64,000 nucleotides of DNA from Pseudomonas sp. PDM18 (lineage in GTDB: Bacteria > Pseudomonadota > Gammaproteobacteria > Pseudomonadales > Pseudomonadaceae), in the NCBI RefSeq assembly GCF_014852585.1, contig NZ_JACVBX010000007.1, positions 248,001 through 312,000 of the forward strand, written 5' to 3'. This document shows positions 41,254-50,538 of this stretch, one piece after another. The notes below the pieces were generated by a model. That model was not told the origin of the DNA, searched no databases, and saw only the letters and a list, made by a program, of their open reading frames with translations. The translations under genes were made by a program, and so were the position numbers. The stretch's first letter is position 1. The number at the start of each line of letters is the position of its first letter.

Positions 41254-42306
41254 ATGCCCAAGAAAATCATCATTTCCTTTGACGGGACCTGGAATACGCC
41301 GGACGCGAAGTCCGAGGTCAAGGGTAGTAAAAGCACCAATGTCTGGAAGCTGCATGCTTCCATCCTTCCCTCGGACAACAACGGCACCCAGCAGGCCAAG
41401 TGGTACGATAAGGGCGTCGGCACCGCGTGGTACGACCGCCTGGCCGGCGGGGCATTCGGCGTGGGGCTTTCTGAGAATATCCTCGACGGCTACCGGCAAC
41501 TGGTCAGTACTTACGAGGCGGGCGATCAGGTCTACGTGTTCGGCTTCAGCCGGGGCGCCTACACGGCCCGCAGCCTGGTGGGGCTGATCCGCAATGCCGG
41601 GCTGCTCAAGCCTGAGCACATCGACCTGACGAACGAGGCCTACGGCCTCTACCGCACTCGCGACGAGGGCGCCGACTCCGAACGCGCCAAGCTGTTCCGG
41701 GGGAGCTTCTCGCGGGAGATCACCATCCACATGCTCGGTATCTGGGACACCGTGGGTGCGCTGGGCGTGCCGCTGGAGTCGTTCGACTGGTTCAACAAGG
41801 CCTATTACGAATTCCACGACACCGAACTCAGCTCGATCGTGCACAACGCCTTCCATGCACTGGCCATCGACGAGTGGCGCAAGAATTACCAGTGCACGCT
41901 CTGGGACCCGAAGAGCAAGCCCAACCAGCGGGTCGAGCAGGTGTGGTTCTCCGGCGCGCACGCCAATGTCGGCGGCGGCTACGCGGACAACAGCCTGTCG
42001 GATATCGCGCTGGTGTGGATGATCAACAAGGCCATCGAGTGCGGGCTGGCGGTGGACACCCGCAAGACCCCGAGCCTCCCTACCACGACCCTTCCCATCA
42101 CCAACTCCTACAAGGAGTTCCTCGGCGGCGCCTACAGCCAGTTCACCCAGCCGCATTACCGGGATATCGGCAACACCTCGTTCGGCCAGGAGGCGATCGA
42201 TCCGAGCGTGGAGGAGCGCCTCAAGCACGACGCCCAGTACAAGCCGAAGAACACCGTGGGTGGGCATCTCACCGGCAATTTCACGCCGGTGGGCAAGATT
42301 CGCTGA
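41254..42306 (+). CDS. DUF2235 hydrolase (Tle1-like phospholipase fold)
   Basis: A 350-residue DUF2235 alpha/beta hydrolase. The nucleophile motif is GFSRGAYTAR with S99; the start KKIIISFDGTWN is the family signature. The domain is shared with type VI secretion phospholipase effectors Tle1, but this copy is minimal and has no VgrG, adaptor or immunity gene beside it. GGAGAAAGG precedes the ATG. It could be a stand-alone lipase or esterase or a stray effector. Confidence 0.85.
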   Translation: MPKKIIISFDGTWNTPDAKSEVKGSKSTNVWKLHASILPSDNNGTQQAKWYDKGVGTAWYDRLAGGAFGVGLSENILDGYRQLVSTYEAGDQVYVFGFSRGAYTARSLVGLIRNAGLLKPEHIDLTNEAYGLYRTRDEGADSERAKLFRGSFSREITIHMLGIWDTVGALGVPLESFDWFNKAYYEFHDTELSSIVHNAFHALAIDEWRKNYQCTLWDPKSKPNQRVEQVWFSGAHANVGGGYADNSLSDIALVWMINKAIECGLAVDTRKTPSLPTTTLPITNSYKEFLGGAYSQFTQPHYRDIGNTSFGQEAIDPSVEERLKHDAQYKPKNTVGGHLTGNFTPVGKIR

Positions 42307-42336
42307 GGGGAAGGGCGGCGCAGCAGGGCGGGCGCT

Positions 42337-43080
42337 TCAGCGCTTCACGCAGATGAACAATGCGTTGCCCGAGGTTCCTGCCCAGGGGGTGATTCGCTCG
42401 TAGTCGTGCTCAAAGACCTGCACCTCGAAGAGCGGCTCCAGCAGGCGCTGCAGCTCGGCGAAGGTCAGCGCGACCATGGCGTGCTCGTCCTGCCAGGCCT
42501 GGGTCTCGCCGGCGCTGGTCTTCTCGATGCTCAGGCGCAGCGCCTGGCGCTCGCCCGCGCCGCCGTAATACCAGCCCGAGCCGAAGGTGAACTGGCTACC
42601 CTCGTGTTCGACCGAGTGGCGCACGAAGGAGCTGTTGTCGATCAGCGCCTTGTCCACGCTGTTGAAGCAGAACACGCCGCCGTCCGCCAGTGCCTGGTGC
42701 ACGCTCGCCAGGCACGCCTGAAGCTCTGCCACGCCGGGGTTGTAGTGGATCGAGTAGAGGAAGCAGGTGATCAGATCCAGCGGCTCGTCAACGCAGAAGC
42801 TTGCCATGTCCTGCCGGCTGAAATGCGCCTCGCGGCAGCGTTGCTGGGCGATGTCCAGCATCGGCTGGTTGATGTCCAGGCCGGCGCTCGCGTAGCCGAA
42901 GTCGAGGAAGTGGCGCACGTGGGGACCGGTCCCGCAGGCGAGGTCCAGGTGCCGGCGCCCCTGGTTGCCGAACAACTGGTGCAGGCGGCGCACGCAGTGG
43001 CTCTGCGCCTGATAGTCGATGTCGGCGCACATCAGGTCGTAGTAGGAGGACAGGTCGGTGTACAGCGCGTTGGAGGACAT
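42337..43080 (-). CDS. Class I SAM-dependent methyltransferase
   Basis: A 247-residue methyltransferase. SAM motif I is LDLACGTGPHVRHF (about residues 45-58), the acidic strand-2 end is AGLDIN, and motif IV is around DLITCFLYSIHYN. No signal peptide. It is convergent with DUF2235 and divergent from the APC permease. Substrate unknown. Confidence 0.87.
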   Translation of the reverse strand: MSSNALYTDLSSYYDLMCADIDYQAQSHCVRRLHQLFGNQGRRHLDLACGTGPHVRHFLDFGYASAGLDINQPMLDIAQQRCREAHFSRQDMASFCVDEPLDLITCFLYSIHYNPGVAELQACLASVHQALADGGVFCFNSVDKALIDNSSFVRHSVEHEGSQFTFGSGWYYGGAGERQALRLSIEKTSAGETQAWQDEHAMVALTFAELQRLLEPLFEVQVFEHDYERITPWAGTSGNALFICVKR

Positions 43081-43396
43081 AGGCAGCCAGACAGGAGGTT
43101 CGCCGGAGGTTTCGGCGCGGCATGGTACATCAGCCGGGGGCGTTCTCCGCTGGAATCGGACTGGCGCAGCGTCTGCCTGTCGTCAGCCAAAGAGGGCGCC
43201 GCCGGAGTGCGGCTCAGTCTTCGACGGCCATTTTTTTTCTTGGCCGCGAAGATATTTTTACTAATTTTCCTCGGCGGCGAGCTGAAGCACCATGCGGCCC
43301 GATTCGACCAACAACGTCCTTCGAGGCGGCCCGTGGGAGTGCTTCACGTCGTTCCAGTCCATGGGGCGCCCGCCGCCTGCCGTCCTAGAGTCCGCC
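43081..43396. other. Divergent intergenic region
   Basis: 316 bp between the methyltransferase and the APC permease. It has an AT-rich patch with eight consecutive T (about 43231-43238) and GATATTTTTACTAATTTT (about 43247-43264), which probably holds promoter elements. No dyad operator or hidden gene was recognised. Confidence 0.4.
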
Positions 43397-44776
43397 ATGA
43401 AAAAAACAACAAACGTCTCTGATACCTCCTTGCCTGCCCATCAACCTCACGAGTCGTCCACGCGGTCCTTCCGCAAATCGCTGGGCATTCCGGCGCTGGT
43501 GCTGTTCGGCCTGGCCTACATGGTGCCGCTGGCGGTGTTCACCACCTATGGCCTGGTCACCCGCATGAGCCAGGGCCACCTGCCGACGGCCTATCTCTTC
43601 ACGCTCGCCGCGATGCTGCTGACCGCCTACAGCTACGGGCGGATGGTGCAGGCGCATCCGTATTCGGGCTCGGTGTACAGCTATACGCGCAAGACGTTCG
43701 GCGCGGCATTCGGCTTCCTGGCGGGCTGGACGCTGCTGCTGGATTACATTTTCCTGCCGCTCTTGAGTTACCTGCTGATCGGCATCTACATGACCGACTA
43801 TTTCCCCTCGGTGCCGCTGTCGGTATGGATCCTCGGCTCCATCGTGCTGGTGACCCTGCTCAATCTCGTTGGCATCGAGTCCATCACCCGCGTCAACTGG
43901 GTGCTGATCGTCGCGCAGATGGTCTTCGTGGTGGTATTCATCGCGCTGTCGCTGAGCCACCTGGGTGCTCAGGCTGAACCCGTGTCCCTGGTCCAGCCCT
44001 TCTATGACGAGCACTTCAGCCTGCCGTTGGTGATGTCCGGCGCAGCGGTGCTGTGCCTGTCGTTCCTAGGCTTCGATGCCGTCTCGACCATGGCCGAGGA
44101 GACCCCCGAACCGCGCCGGCAGATTCCGGCGGCGATCATGCTGGTGACCCTGATCGGCGGCGTGCTGTTCATCGTCATGGCCTACTTGGGCCAGTTGGTA
44201 TTCCCCGAGTGGCAGGCGCTCACCGATGCCGACTCGGCGTCGCTGGACGTGCTGCGCCGCATTGGTGGCGAGTGGTTGGTGACCTTCTTCACTGCCACCT
44301 ACGTGGCCGGTTGCTTCGCCTCGGCGATGGTGTCCCAGGCCAGCGTTTCCCGCGTGCTGTTCGCCATGGGCCGAGACGGCGCACTGCCCCGCGTATTCGG
44401 CAAGCTGGTGACGAAGAAGCGCGTGCCGGCCACCGCGATCATGCTCATCAGCCTGCTGTCGTTGATCGCGCTGTTCGTCTCCCTGGACACCGTCGCCAAC
44501 ATGATCAGCTTCGGCGCGCTGTTCGCCTTCTCCGCGGTGAACCTGGCGGTGATCAAGCACTACCTGGTCGACCAGCGCCTCACCGGCAAGGGCAACTACC
44601 TGCGCTACGGCGCACTGCCGGCAGTGGGCTTCCTCAGCACCATCTGGCTCTGGTCGAGCCTGTCGGGGATGTCCTTCATGATCGGATTCGCCTGGATGTG
44701 CCTGGGCCTGGTTTGTCTGGCCAGCGCCACGCGGATGTTCCAGCAGCCGCTGCCGGACCTGAACATGGCGGAGTGA
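43397..44776 (+). CDS. APC family amino acid/amine permease (PuuP-like)
   Basis: A 459-residue permease with about 12 membrane helices. The first helix GIPALVLFGLAYMVPLAVFTTYGLVT and the SYGRMVQAHPYSGSVYSYTRK segment fit the APC superfamily, close to putrescine importers of the PuuP type. Codons 3-5 hold an AACAACAA motif. Divergent from the methyltransferase. A strong terminator follows. Polyamine or amine uptake would fit the oxidases further downstream, but the substrate is not shown. Confidence 0.85.
   Translation: MKKTTNVSDTSLPAHQPHESSTRSFRKSLGIPALVLFGLAYMVPLAVFTTYGLVTRMSQGHLPTAYLFTLAAMLLTAYSYGRMVQAHPYSGSVYSYTRKTFGAAFGFLAGWTLLLDYIFLPLLSYLLIGIYMTDYFPSVPLSVWILGSIVLVTLLNLVGIESITRVNWVLIVAQMVFVVVFIALSLSHLGAQAEPVSLVQPFYDEHFSLPLVMSGAAVLCLSFLGFDAVSTMAEETPEPRRQIPAAIMLVTLIGGVLFIVMAYLGQLVFPEWQALTDADSASLDVLRRIGGEWLVTFFTATYVAGCFASAMVSQASVSRVLFAMGRDGALPRVFGKLVTKKRVPATAIMLISLLSLIALFVSLDTVANMISFGALFAFSAVNLAVIKHYLVDQRLTGKGNYLRYGALPAVGFLSTIWLWSSLSGMSFMIGFAWMCLGLVCLASATRMFQQPLPDLNMAE
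43405..43412 (+). promoter_or_regulatory. Candidate Hfq/Crc target inside permease start
   Basis: AACAACAA at codons 3-6 of the permease, exact AAnAAnAA match. Confidence 0.4.
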
Positions 44777-44792
44777 TCATCAGCCTTCGCGG

Positions 44793-44817
44793 AGCCGGGC
44801 ATCGCCCGGCTTCTTTC
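44793..44817 (+). terminator. Rho-independent terminator of the APC permease
   Basis: Stem AGCCGGGC/GCCCGGCT with a 3-nt loop followed by TCTTTC, 17 nt after the stop codon. Confidence 0.8.
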
Positions 44818-44875
44818 ATGCGGGCCCGATACTGGTTAAGGTGGCGCGACTTCGAGGAACCGGTCGGATCTCGCC

Positions 44876-45769
44876 ATGAAACTGCATCAATTGCGCGCCC
44901 TGCGTACCATCGCCGAGAGCGGCAGTATCCAGGAAGCCTCGCGGCTGCTCGATGTCACCCAGCCATCGCTGTCCAAGGCGGTGAAGGAGTTGGAGGGCGA
45001 GTTGGGCGTGCCGCTGCTGGTGCGCTCCAATCGTGGGGTGACGGTCACCGCCTATGGCGAACGGCTGGTCAGCATGGCCCGCCTGGTCACCGAGGAAGTG
45101 CGCCGCGCGCGCGACGAGATCGACACTCTCAAGGGTGAGATGGCCGGCCGCGTGGCCATCGGCGTGTCGCCGGTGACGCCCAATCGAGCCTTCGCCAACT
45201 GCTTCAGGCGCTACCGCGAGCTGTACCCCAACGTGCAGCTGCAGATATTCGAGCTGCGTTCGGTGCAGCTGTTCGAAGGGTTGAAGGAGGGCCGGCTGGA
45301 CCTGGTGCTGACCACCCAGCCCGAGGCGGATGCGGGCGATGGGCAGGTCTGGTGCGAGCTGGCGCCGCAACCCTCGGCGCTGGCCGTGCGCAAGGGCCAT
45401 CCCCTCGCAGGCGCGCAATCGCTGCATGAGCTGCTGGGCCTCGAATGGCTGCTCTCCGACCCGCTGGAAGTGGCGCTGGCCGGGCAGTTCTTCCGCGAAC
45501 GTGGGGTTGCGCCACCGAAGCGCATCACCGAATGCTCCTCGTCGCTGCTCTACCTGGAGCTGGCGGCCAACACCGATGCAGTGAGCTTCTGGTCGCAGCG
45601 CATGCTCGGCCTGCCGATGGTGGCCCATGTACTGGAGCCTTTGCAGATCGCCGAGGCCACGCCGGTGGCGAGCATCTCGCTGGTCACCCGGCCGCGGGAG
45701 CTGATGACCCGCGAAGCTCTGTTGTTGGCCGAGGAAATGGTCGCCGCTTTCCGTGCCGAGCAGGCATAA
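44876..45769 (+). CDS. LysR-type transcriptional regulator
   Basis: A 297-residue LysR regulator; helix-turn-helix MKLHQLRALRTIAESGSIQEASRLLDVTQPSLSKAV, then the effector domain. It is transcribed in the same direction as the DUF2817 gene 98 bp downstream, rather than divergently. It belongs to the CysB/CbbR-like part of the family with the TLKGEMAGRVAIGVSP linker. Target and effector unknown. Confidence 0.9.
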   Translation: MKLHQLRALRTIAESGSIQEASRLLDVTQPSLSKAVKELEGELGVPLLVRSNRGVTVTAYGERLVSMARLVTEEVRRARDEIDTLKGEMAGRVAIGVSPVTPNRAFANCFRRYRELYPNVQLQIFELRSVQLFEGLKEGRLDLVLTTQPEADAGDGQVWCELAPQPSALAVRKGHPLAGAQSLHELLGLEWLLSDPLEVALAGQFFRERGVAPPKRITECSSSLLYLELAANTDAVSFWSQRMLGLPMVAHVLEPLQIAEATPVASISLVTRPRELMTREALLLAEEMVAAFRAEQA

Positions 45770-45867
45770 CCAGCCTTAATACTCATGTGTAGAGATCATT
45801 ACTCCGTGCTTTCGCCCTGATGCATCCTGCCGGCCGCCATCTGCCCCAGAAAACGGCCGGAGTCCCC

Positions 45868-46968
45868 ATGAATGCATCGTCGTATTTCTCCCAGAGCTAC
45901 GCCCAGGCGCGCAGCAAGTTCCTCGACGCCTGTGCGGCCGCCGGTCTGCTGGTGGAGTCCCACATCCACCCGCTCACCGGCCGTGATGGCGAGACATTGG
46001 CGGTGGACGTCGCCCGTGAAGGACCGCTGGAGGCGAAGCGCCTGCTGATCATCAGCAGCGGTTGCCACGGCGTCGAAGGCTTCTGCGGCTCCGGCGTGCA
46101 GAGTGCGCTGCTAGCGGACACGGCCTGGCGCGAGCACGCGCGCCGCAACGACTGCGCGGTGCTCTACCTGCATGCCGCCAACCCCTACGGATTTTCCTGG
46201 TGGCGCCGCTGGACCCAGGAGAACGTTGACCTCAACCGCAACTTCCGTGACTTCACCCAGGCAGCGCCGCAGAACCCAGGCTACGCGCAGCTCGACCCGG
46301 TGCTCGCACCCCGTCGCTGGCCCAGCCCACTGGGGCGCCTGCGGCTGCTCGGCTATGCGTTGCGGCACGGCCGATGGGAGCTGCAGAAGGCTATCTCGTC
46401 AGGCCAGGCCAGCCATCCCGATGGGTTGTTCTTCTGCGGCACGCAGCCGACCTGGAGCAACCGCACCGTGCGCGAAATGTTGCGCCAGCATGGCCGGCAG
46501 TGCCGTGAAATGGCCTGGATCGATGTGCACACCGGCCTCGGCCCGAAGGGCTATGGCGAGTACATCTACTCGGGCGACCCGCGCCCCGAAGCGCTGGTCC
46601 GCGCCCGCGCCTGGTGGGGCGAAGACGTGCGCTCGACGGAGGAAGGCAACAGCGTCTCGGTGAAGCTCAGCGGCAAGCTGGTCCACGCGGCGTTCGATGA
46701 ATGCCCGCAGGCGCTGCTGGTCTCCATGAGCCTGGAGTTCGGTACTGTGCCCGGCCCGCAGGTACTCGAAGCACTGCGCGCGGACCAGTGGCTGCACCGC
46801 ACGCCCGATGCGCCGGCGACCAAGGTGCGGCGGATCAAGCAGCAGCTGCGCGATGCCTTCTACATCGACACGGACGAATGGAAGAACGCGGTACTGACTC
46901 GTGCGCGGGACGCGGCCTGGCACGCGGTAGAGGGGTTGTGCAGCGAGATTCCGGCGCCGCTGCGCTGA
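45868..46968 (+). CDS. DUF2817 (M14-like) metallopeptidase-like protein
   Basis: A 366-residue protein of the DUF2817 family, related to M14 carboxypeptidases and aspartoacylases. Candidate zinc ligands are H and E in SGCHGVEGF and a later H in DVHTGLG; NRNF supplies the Arg/Asn substrate pair. No signal peptide, so it acts in the cytoplasm. It may hydrolyse an amide of an acylated amino acid or amine. Convergent with the LysR at 46974. Confidence 0.83.
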   Translation: MNASSYFSQSYAQARSKFLDACAAAGLLVESHIHPLTGRDGETLAVDVAREGPLEAKRLLIISSGCHGVEGFCGSGVQSALLADTAWREHARRNDCAVLYLHAANPYGFSWWRRWTQENVDLNRNFRDFTQAAPQNPGYAQLDPVLAPRRWPSPLGRLRLLGYALRHGRWELQKAISSGQASHPDGLFFCGTQPTWSNRTVREMLRQHGRQCREMAWIDVHTGLGPKGYGEYIYSGDPRPEALVRARAWWGEDVRSTEEGNSVSVKLSGKLVHAAFDECPQALLVSMSLEFGTVPGPQVLEALRADQWLHRTPDAPATKVRRIKQQLRDAFYIDTDEWKNAVLTRARDAAWHAVEGLCSEIPAPLR

Positions 46969-46973
46969 CGGAG

Positions 46974-47882
46974 TCAGCCTTCCAGCTGATTGCGCTGCTC
47001 CTCGAACCAGTCGAGTACTGGCTGACAGGCCGGGTGGGCGGCGCCGCTGTCGCGCAGCCAGAGGGCGTAGCGGCCCCCGGTTTTCAGCGCCTCGCCAAAG
47101 GGCACGATGAGGTCGCCGCGCAGCAGGGCGTCGTGGGCCAGCAGGCGGTCGGTCATGGCCACTCCCAGGCCACGGGCAGCGGCGTCCAGCGCCAGGTCGT
47201 CGAGGTTGAACAGCATGTGCTTGAACGGCGCGGGTGGCGGGGCGGCTTGGGAACGCAGCCACTGCGGCCATTCCAGGCCGCCGCTGGAGGCGTGGATCAG
47301 CGGGTGGCGCGCCAGCTCTTCCAGCGAGCGCGGAGGCGCCTGGCCGTCATCCAGGCGCGGGGCGCACACCGGGATCAGGTATTCGTCGTACAGCGGCATC
47401 AGCGTGCGGCCCTGCGGATCGCTGCCGCTGGGCAGGTAGAGCACGTAGGCGTCGCAGTCGCCGCCGTCGTCCACCACTTCGCCGCCAACCGTCTCGATGG
47501 ACAGGCAAAGCTCCGGATGCCGCGAGTAGAAGGAGCTCAGGCGCGGCAGCAGCCAACGCACCGCCAGCGAAACGAAGATGCGGATGCGGAAGGGCCGTTC
47601 TGCCGAGGGCGGCGCGAGGCGTTCCTCCAGGCGCAGCAGTTGCTGGAGCATGCCCTCGGCCACCGCGTGCACTTCGCGGCCGGCGTCGGTCAGCGCCACC
47701 TTGCGACTGGTGCGGTCGAACAGCGGCACGCGGTAATACTCCTCCAGCTGTTGCACCTGCCGGCTGATGGCGCTCTGGGTCAGGTGCAGCTGTTTCGCGG
47801 CGGCCGTAAAGCTACCGGAGTCGGCGACCTGTACCAGGGCCTGCAGGGCCTGCAGGGAGGGAACGCGAAGCAGTTTGTTCAT
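46974..47882 (-). CDS. LysR-type transcriptional regulator (GcvA-like)
   Basis: A 302-residue LysR regulator of the GcvA/AmpR-like branch (PSLQALQALVQVADSGSFTAAAKQLHLTQSAISRQVQQLE). It is divergent from the flavoenzyme at 48041, with 158 bp between them, so it probably controls the amine module. Inverted half-sites such as GCGC-tca-GCGC (about 47943-47953) lie in the gap. Confidence 0.9.
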   Translation of the reverse strand: MNKLLRVPSLQALQALVQVADSGSFTAAAKQLHLTQSAISRQVQQLEEYYRVPLFDRTSRKVALTDAGREVHAVAEGMLQQLLRLEERLAPPSAERPFRIRIFVSLAVRWLLPRLSSFYSRHPELCLSIETVGGEVVDDGGDCDAYVLYLPSGSDPQGRTLMPLYDEYLIPVCAPRLDDGQAPPRSLEELARHPLIHASSGGLEWPQWLRSQAAPPPAPFKHMLFNLDDLALDAAARGLGVAMTDRLLAHDALLRGDLIVPFGEALKTGGRYALWLRDSGAAHPACQPVLDWFEEQRNQLEG

Positions 47883-48040
47883 GACCCTTCCGTGCGCAAT
47901 CTATGCGAGATGGGAATACCAGAATGAAAAATGAGCGTTGGTGCGCTCAGCGCAACTGCCCGTAGATTCTGGACATGACGCGCCATCGGGGAAATCGCTT
48001 GGATACGCCCGGCGCATGGATTGTGAAGGAGTGCCGGGCA

Positions 48041-49339
48041 ATGAACAATCACTGTGGCTGGATCGCCCTGGCGGGCGAGCTGCCCGCGCGGCCGACGTTG
48101 AGCGGTACCCAGCGGGCGGACTGGCTGATCATCGGTGGCGGCATCACCGGGCTCTCCGCTGCCCATGCGCTGGCGGCGCGTTTCCCGCAGCAACGCGTGG
48201 TGGTGCTGGAACGCCAGCGCATCGCCCAGGGAGCCTCGGCGCGCAATTCCGGGTTTGTCGTCGCCCATGAACTGCCTGCCGCCAGCGAACGCCTCGGGCA
48301 ACCCGGTCACCCCGCGTACCAGATCGCCTCGCGCATTGGCATAGCGGCGGCGCAGGAAGTCCGCCAGCGCATCGCCGGGCTGAGCATCGACTGCGAGCTT
48401 TTCGAAGACGGCTATCACTTCGCTGCACACCGGCCCGAGCATCTGGGTGATGTCGACGGCATCCTCGCCACGCTGGCCTCGGTCGGCGCCAACGCACGCT
48501 ACTACGAAGGCGCAGCGCTGGAGCAGCGGCTCGGCAGTGCCTTCTACGCGCGGGCCATTCATTGCTCCGGTGGTAACGCGCTGCTGCAACCCGGGCGCTA
48601 TGTGAAGGGCCTGGCGGAGAACCTGCCGGCGTCGGTGGAGGTTTTCGAGCAGAGCGGCGTGACCGACCTGCGCCGTAGCGGCCAGGGCTGGGTGGCGCGT
48701 ACCGAGCAGGGCGAAGTCCATGCACCGCAGGTGCTGGTCTGCCTTGGCGCCTTCATTGCCCGCGCCGGTCTGCACGACAGCGGCGCCTTCCCGCTGGAAC
48801 TGAGCGCCAGCATTACCCGCCCGCTGGACGAGCCGCGCTGGCAGTCGCTGTTCGGCGAGCGCCAGTGGGGCGTGCTCGCGCCGTTGCCGGGCGGTGGCAC
48901 CGTGCGTTTGCTACCGGGGCGCCGGCTGCTGATCCGCAACACCGTCGAATACCGTCATCGCGACCTCGACAACAATGCGCTGGCCGAGCGCCGCCGCCGT
49001 CATCTGGCCGGTTTGCAGAAGCGCTTCCCCGGCATCGTCGAAACCGATATCGCCTACACCTGGACCGGCCACCTGAGCGGCACCCGCTCCGGCGAGCCGT
49101 ACTTCGCCCGCGTCGACCAGCGCCTGCACGCCGTGGCCGGCTGCAACGGCTCGGGCGTGGCGCGCGGCACTCTATGGGGGCGCCTGCTGGTGGAGATGGC
49201 CGCGGGCGACAGTTCGCCGGTGCTGGCCGACGTGCTGGCGCAGGCCAGCCCCGGCTACCTGCCGCCCAGCCCATTCTTCGATATCGGCGCCTCTTTGCGC
49301 ATGGCCTGGGAAGTGCGCCGCGCGCGCGCCGAGGCCTGA
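48041..49339 (+). CDS. DAO-type FAD-dependent oxidoreductase
   Basis: A 432-residue flavoenzyme of the D-amino-acid-oxidase fold. The FAD motif is IIGGGITGLSAAHAL (about 30-44), followed by ARNSGFV; the C-terminal YTWTGHLSGTRSGEPYF is typical of gamma-glutamylputrescine oxidase-like enzymes. ATG at 48041 has AAGGAG about 10 nt upstream. It oxidises an amine or N-substituted amino acid. Next in line is a polyamine-type binding protein. Confidence 0.87.
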   Translation: MNNHCGWIALAGELPARPTLSGTQRADWLIIGGGITGLSAAHALAARFPQQRVVVLERQRIAQGASARNSGFVVAHELPAASERLGQPGHPAYQIASRIGIAAAQEVRQRIAGLSIDCELFEDGYHFAAHRPEHLGDVDGILATLASVGANARYYEGAALEQRLGSAFYARAIHCSGGNALLQPGRYVKGLAENLPASVEVFEQSGVTDLRRSGQGWVARTEQGEVHAPQVLVCLGAFIARAGLHDSGAFPLELSASITRPLDEPRWQSLFGERQWGVLAPLPGGGTVRLLPGRRLLIRNTVEYRHRDLDNNALAERRRRHLAGLQKRFPGIVETDIAYTWTGHLSGTRSGEPYFARVDQRLHAVAGCNGSGVARGTLWGRLLVEMAAGDSSPVLADVLAQASPGYLPPSPFFDIGASLRMAWEVRRARAEA

Positions 49340-49407
49340 TTAACGGTTTACCCACGCAAACGATCCATCACGGCGATCCATCAAGACCATCCGCCAACAC
49401 CATCCTC

Positions 49408-49418
49408 AAGAACAAAAA
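49408..49418 (+). promoter_or_regulatory. Candidate Hfq/Crc target (double)
   Basis: AAGAACAA and AACAAAAA overlap 14-24 nt before the ATG of the binding-protein gene. Both match AAnAAnAA. Confidence 0.45.
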
Positions 49419-49431
49419 ATCCGAGGGCAGC

Positions 49432-50538
49432 ATGATCAATCGTTCCAAGACTCTGGCCGGCTCCACCCTGGCGGGCCTCGCACTTGCGGCAATCGCTGGT
49501 ACCGCCCAGGCGGCACAGACCGTCACCATCGCCAACTGGAGCGGCTACATCGCCGAAGACACCCTGGCGAACTTCACCAAACAGACCGGCATCCAGACCA
49601 CCTACGACCTCGTCGACAGCAACGAGACCACCGAAGCCAAGCTGATGACCGGCGCCAGCGGCTACGACCTGGCCAGCCCGTCCAACCACTTCCTGCCGCG
49701 CCTGATCAAGGCCGGTGCCATCCAGGAACTGGACAAGAGCAAGTTGCTCAACTGGAAGAACCTTGACCCCAAGCTGATGAAGATCCTCGAGGCCAACGAT
49801 CCGGGTAACCGCTACGCCATTCCCTACCTCTGGGTGACCGTCGGTATCGGCTACAACGAGGACAAGATCAAGGCGATCTTCGGCAACACCGACGTCACCC
49901 ACAGCTGGCAGCTGCTGTTCGATCCGAAGAACGCGGAGAAGCTCGCCCAGTGCGGCATCGCGGTGATCGACAACGCCACCCAGATGGTGCCCATCACCCT
50001 CAAGGTGCTCGGCCGCGACCCGGCGAGCCAGAACCCGGACGACTTCAAGGCCGCGGAGGCTGTGCTGCAGGCGGTGCGTCCGTCGATCCGCTACTTCCAC
50101 CAATCCAAGTACGTCAGCGACCTGGCCAACGGCAACATCTGCGTCGCCATCGGCTTCAGCGGCGATGTGCTGCAGGCCATGACCACCGCCAAGCAGGCCG
50201 GCAACAACGTGAAGATCGGCTACAGCCTGCCGCGCGAAGGCAGCACCATCGCCGTGGACACCGTGACCATTCCCAAGGGCGCGCCACACCTGGACAACGC
50301 CTACGCCTACATGAACTACCTGCTGCAGCCGGAAGTGATCGCCAACATCAGTAATGCCGTGCAGTACCCCAACGGCAACGCCGCCGCGACCCAGTACGTC
50401 GACGCGGAGCTGCGCAACAACCCGGCCGTCTACCCGCCGCAGGAGGTGCTCGACACCCTGTTCCCGATCAAGACCCTGTCGCCGTCCGGGATGCGCATGA
50501 GCACCCGCCTGTGGACCCGCGTGATGAGCGGCAAATGA
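49432..50538 (+). CDS. Polyamine-type ABC transporter substrate-binding protein
   Basis: A 368-residue periplasmic binding protein of the PotF/SpuD group. Signal peptide ends near AGTAQAAQ (residue about 28). NWSGYIAEDTLANFTKQTGI and YDLASPSNHFLPRLI are family landmarks; the latter corresponds to the ligand loop. No ATPase or permease genes are nearby, so it must use another transporter or act as a sensor. It overlaps the next flavoenzyme by 4 nt. Confidence 0.9.
   Translation: MINRSKTLAGSTLAGLALAAIAGTAQAAQTVTIANWSGYIAEDTLANFTKQTGIQTTYDLVDSNETTEAKLMTGASGYDLASPSNHFLPRLIKAGAIQELDKSKLLNWKNLDPKLMKILEANDPGNRYAIPYLWVTVGIGYNEDKIKAIFGNTDVTHSWQLLFDPKNAEKLAQCGIAVIDNATQMVPITLKVLGRDPASQNPDDFKAAEAVLQAVRPSIRYFHQSKYVSDLANGNICVAIGFSGDVLQAMTTAKQAGNNVKIGYSLPREGSTIAVDTVTIPKGAPHLDNAYAYMNYLLQPEVIANISNAVQYPNGNAAATQYVDAELRNNPAVYPPQEVLDTLFPIKTLSPSGMRMSTRLWTRVMSGK

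Noticed and set aside
43386-43396. CCTAGAGTCC before the APC permease resembling the -10 of the SoxR-like promoter at 35303
   Set aside because: There is no palindrome and no -35 at the right distance, so the match is likely chance.
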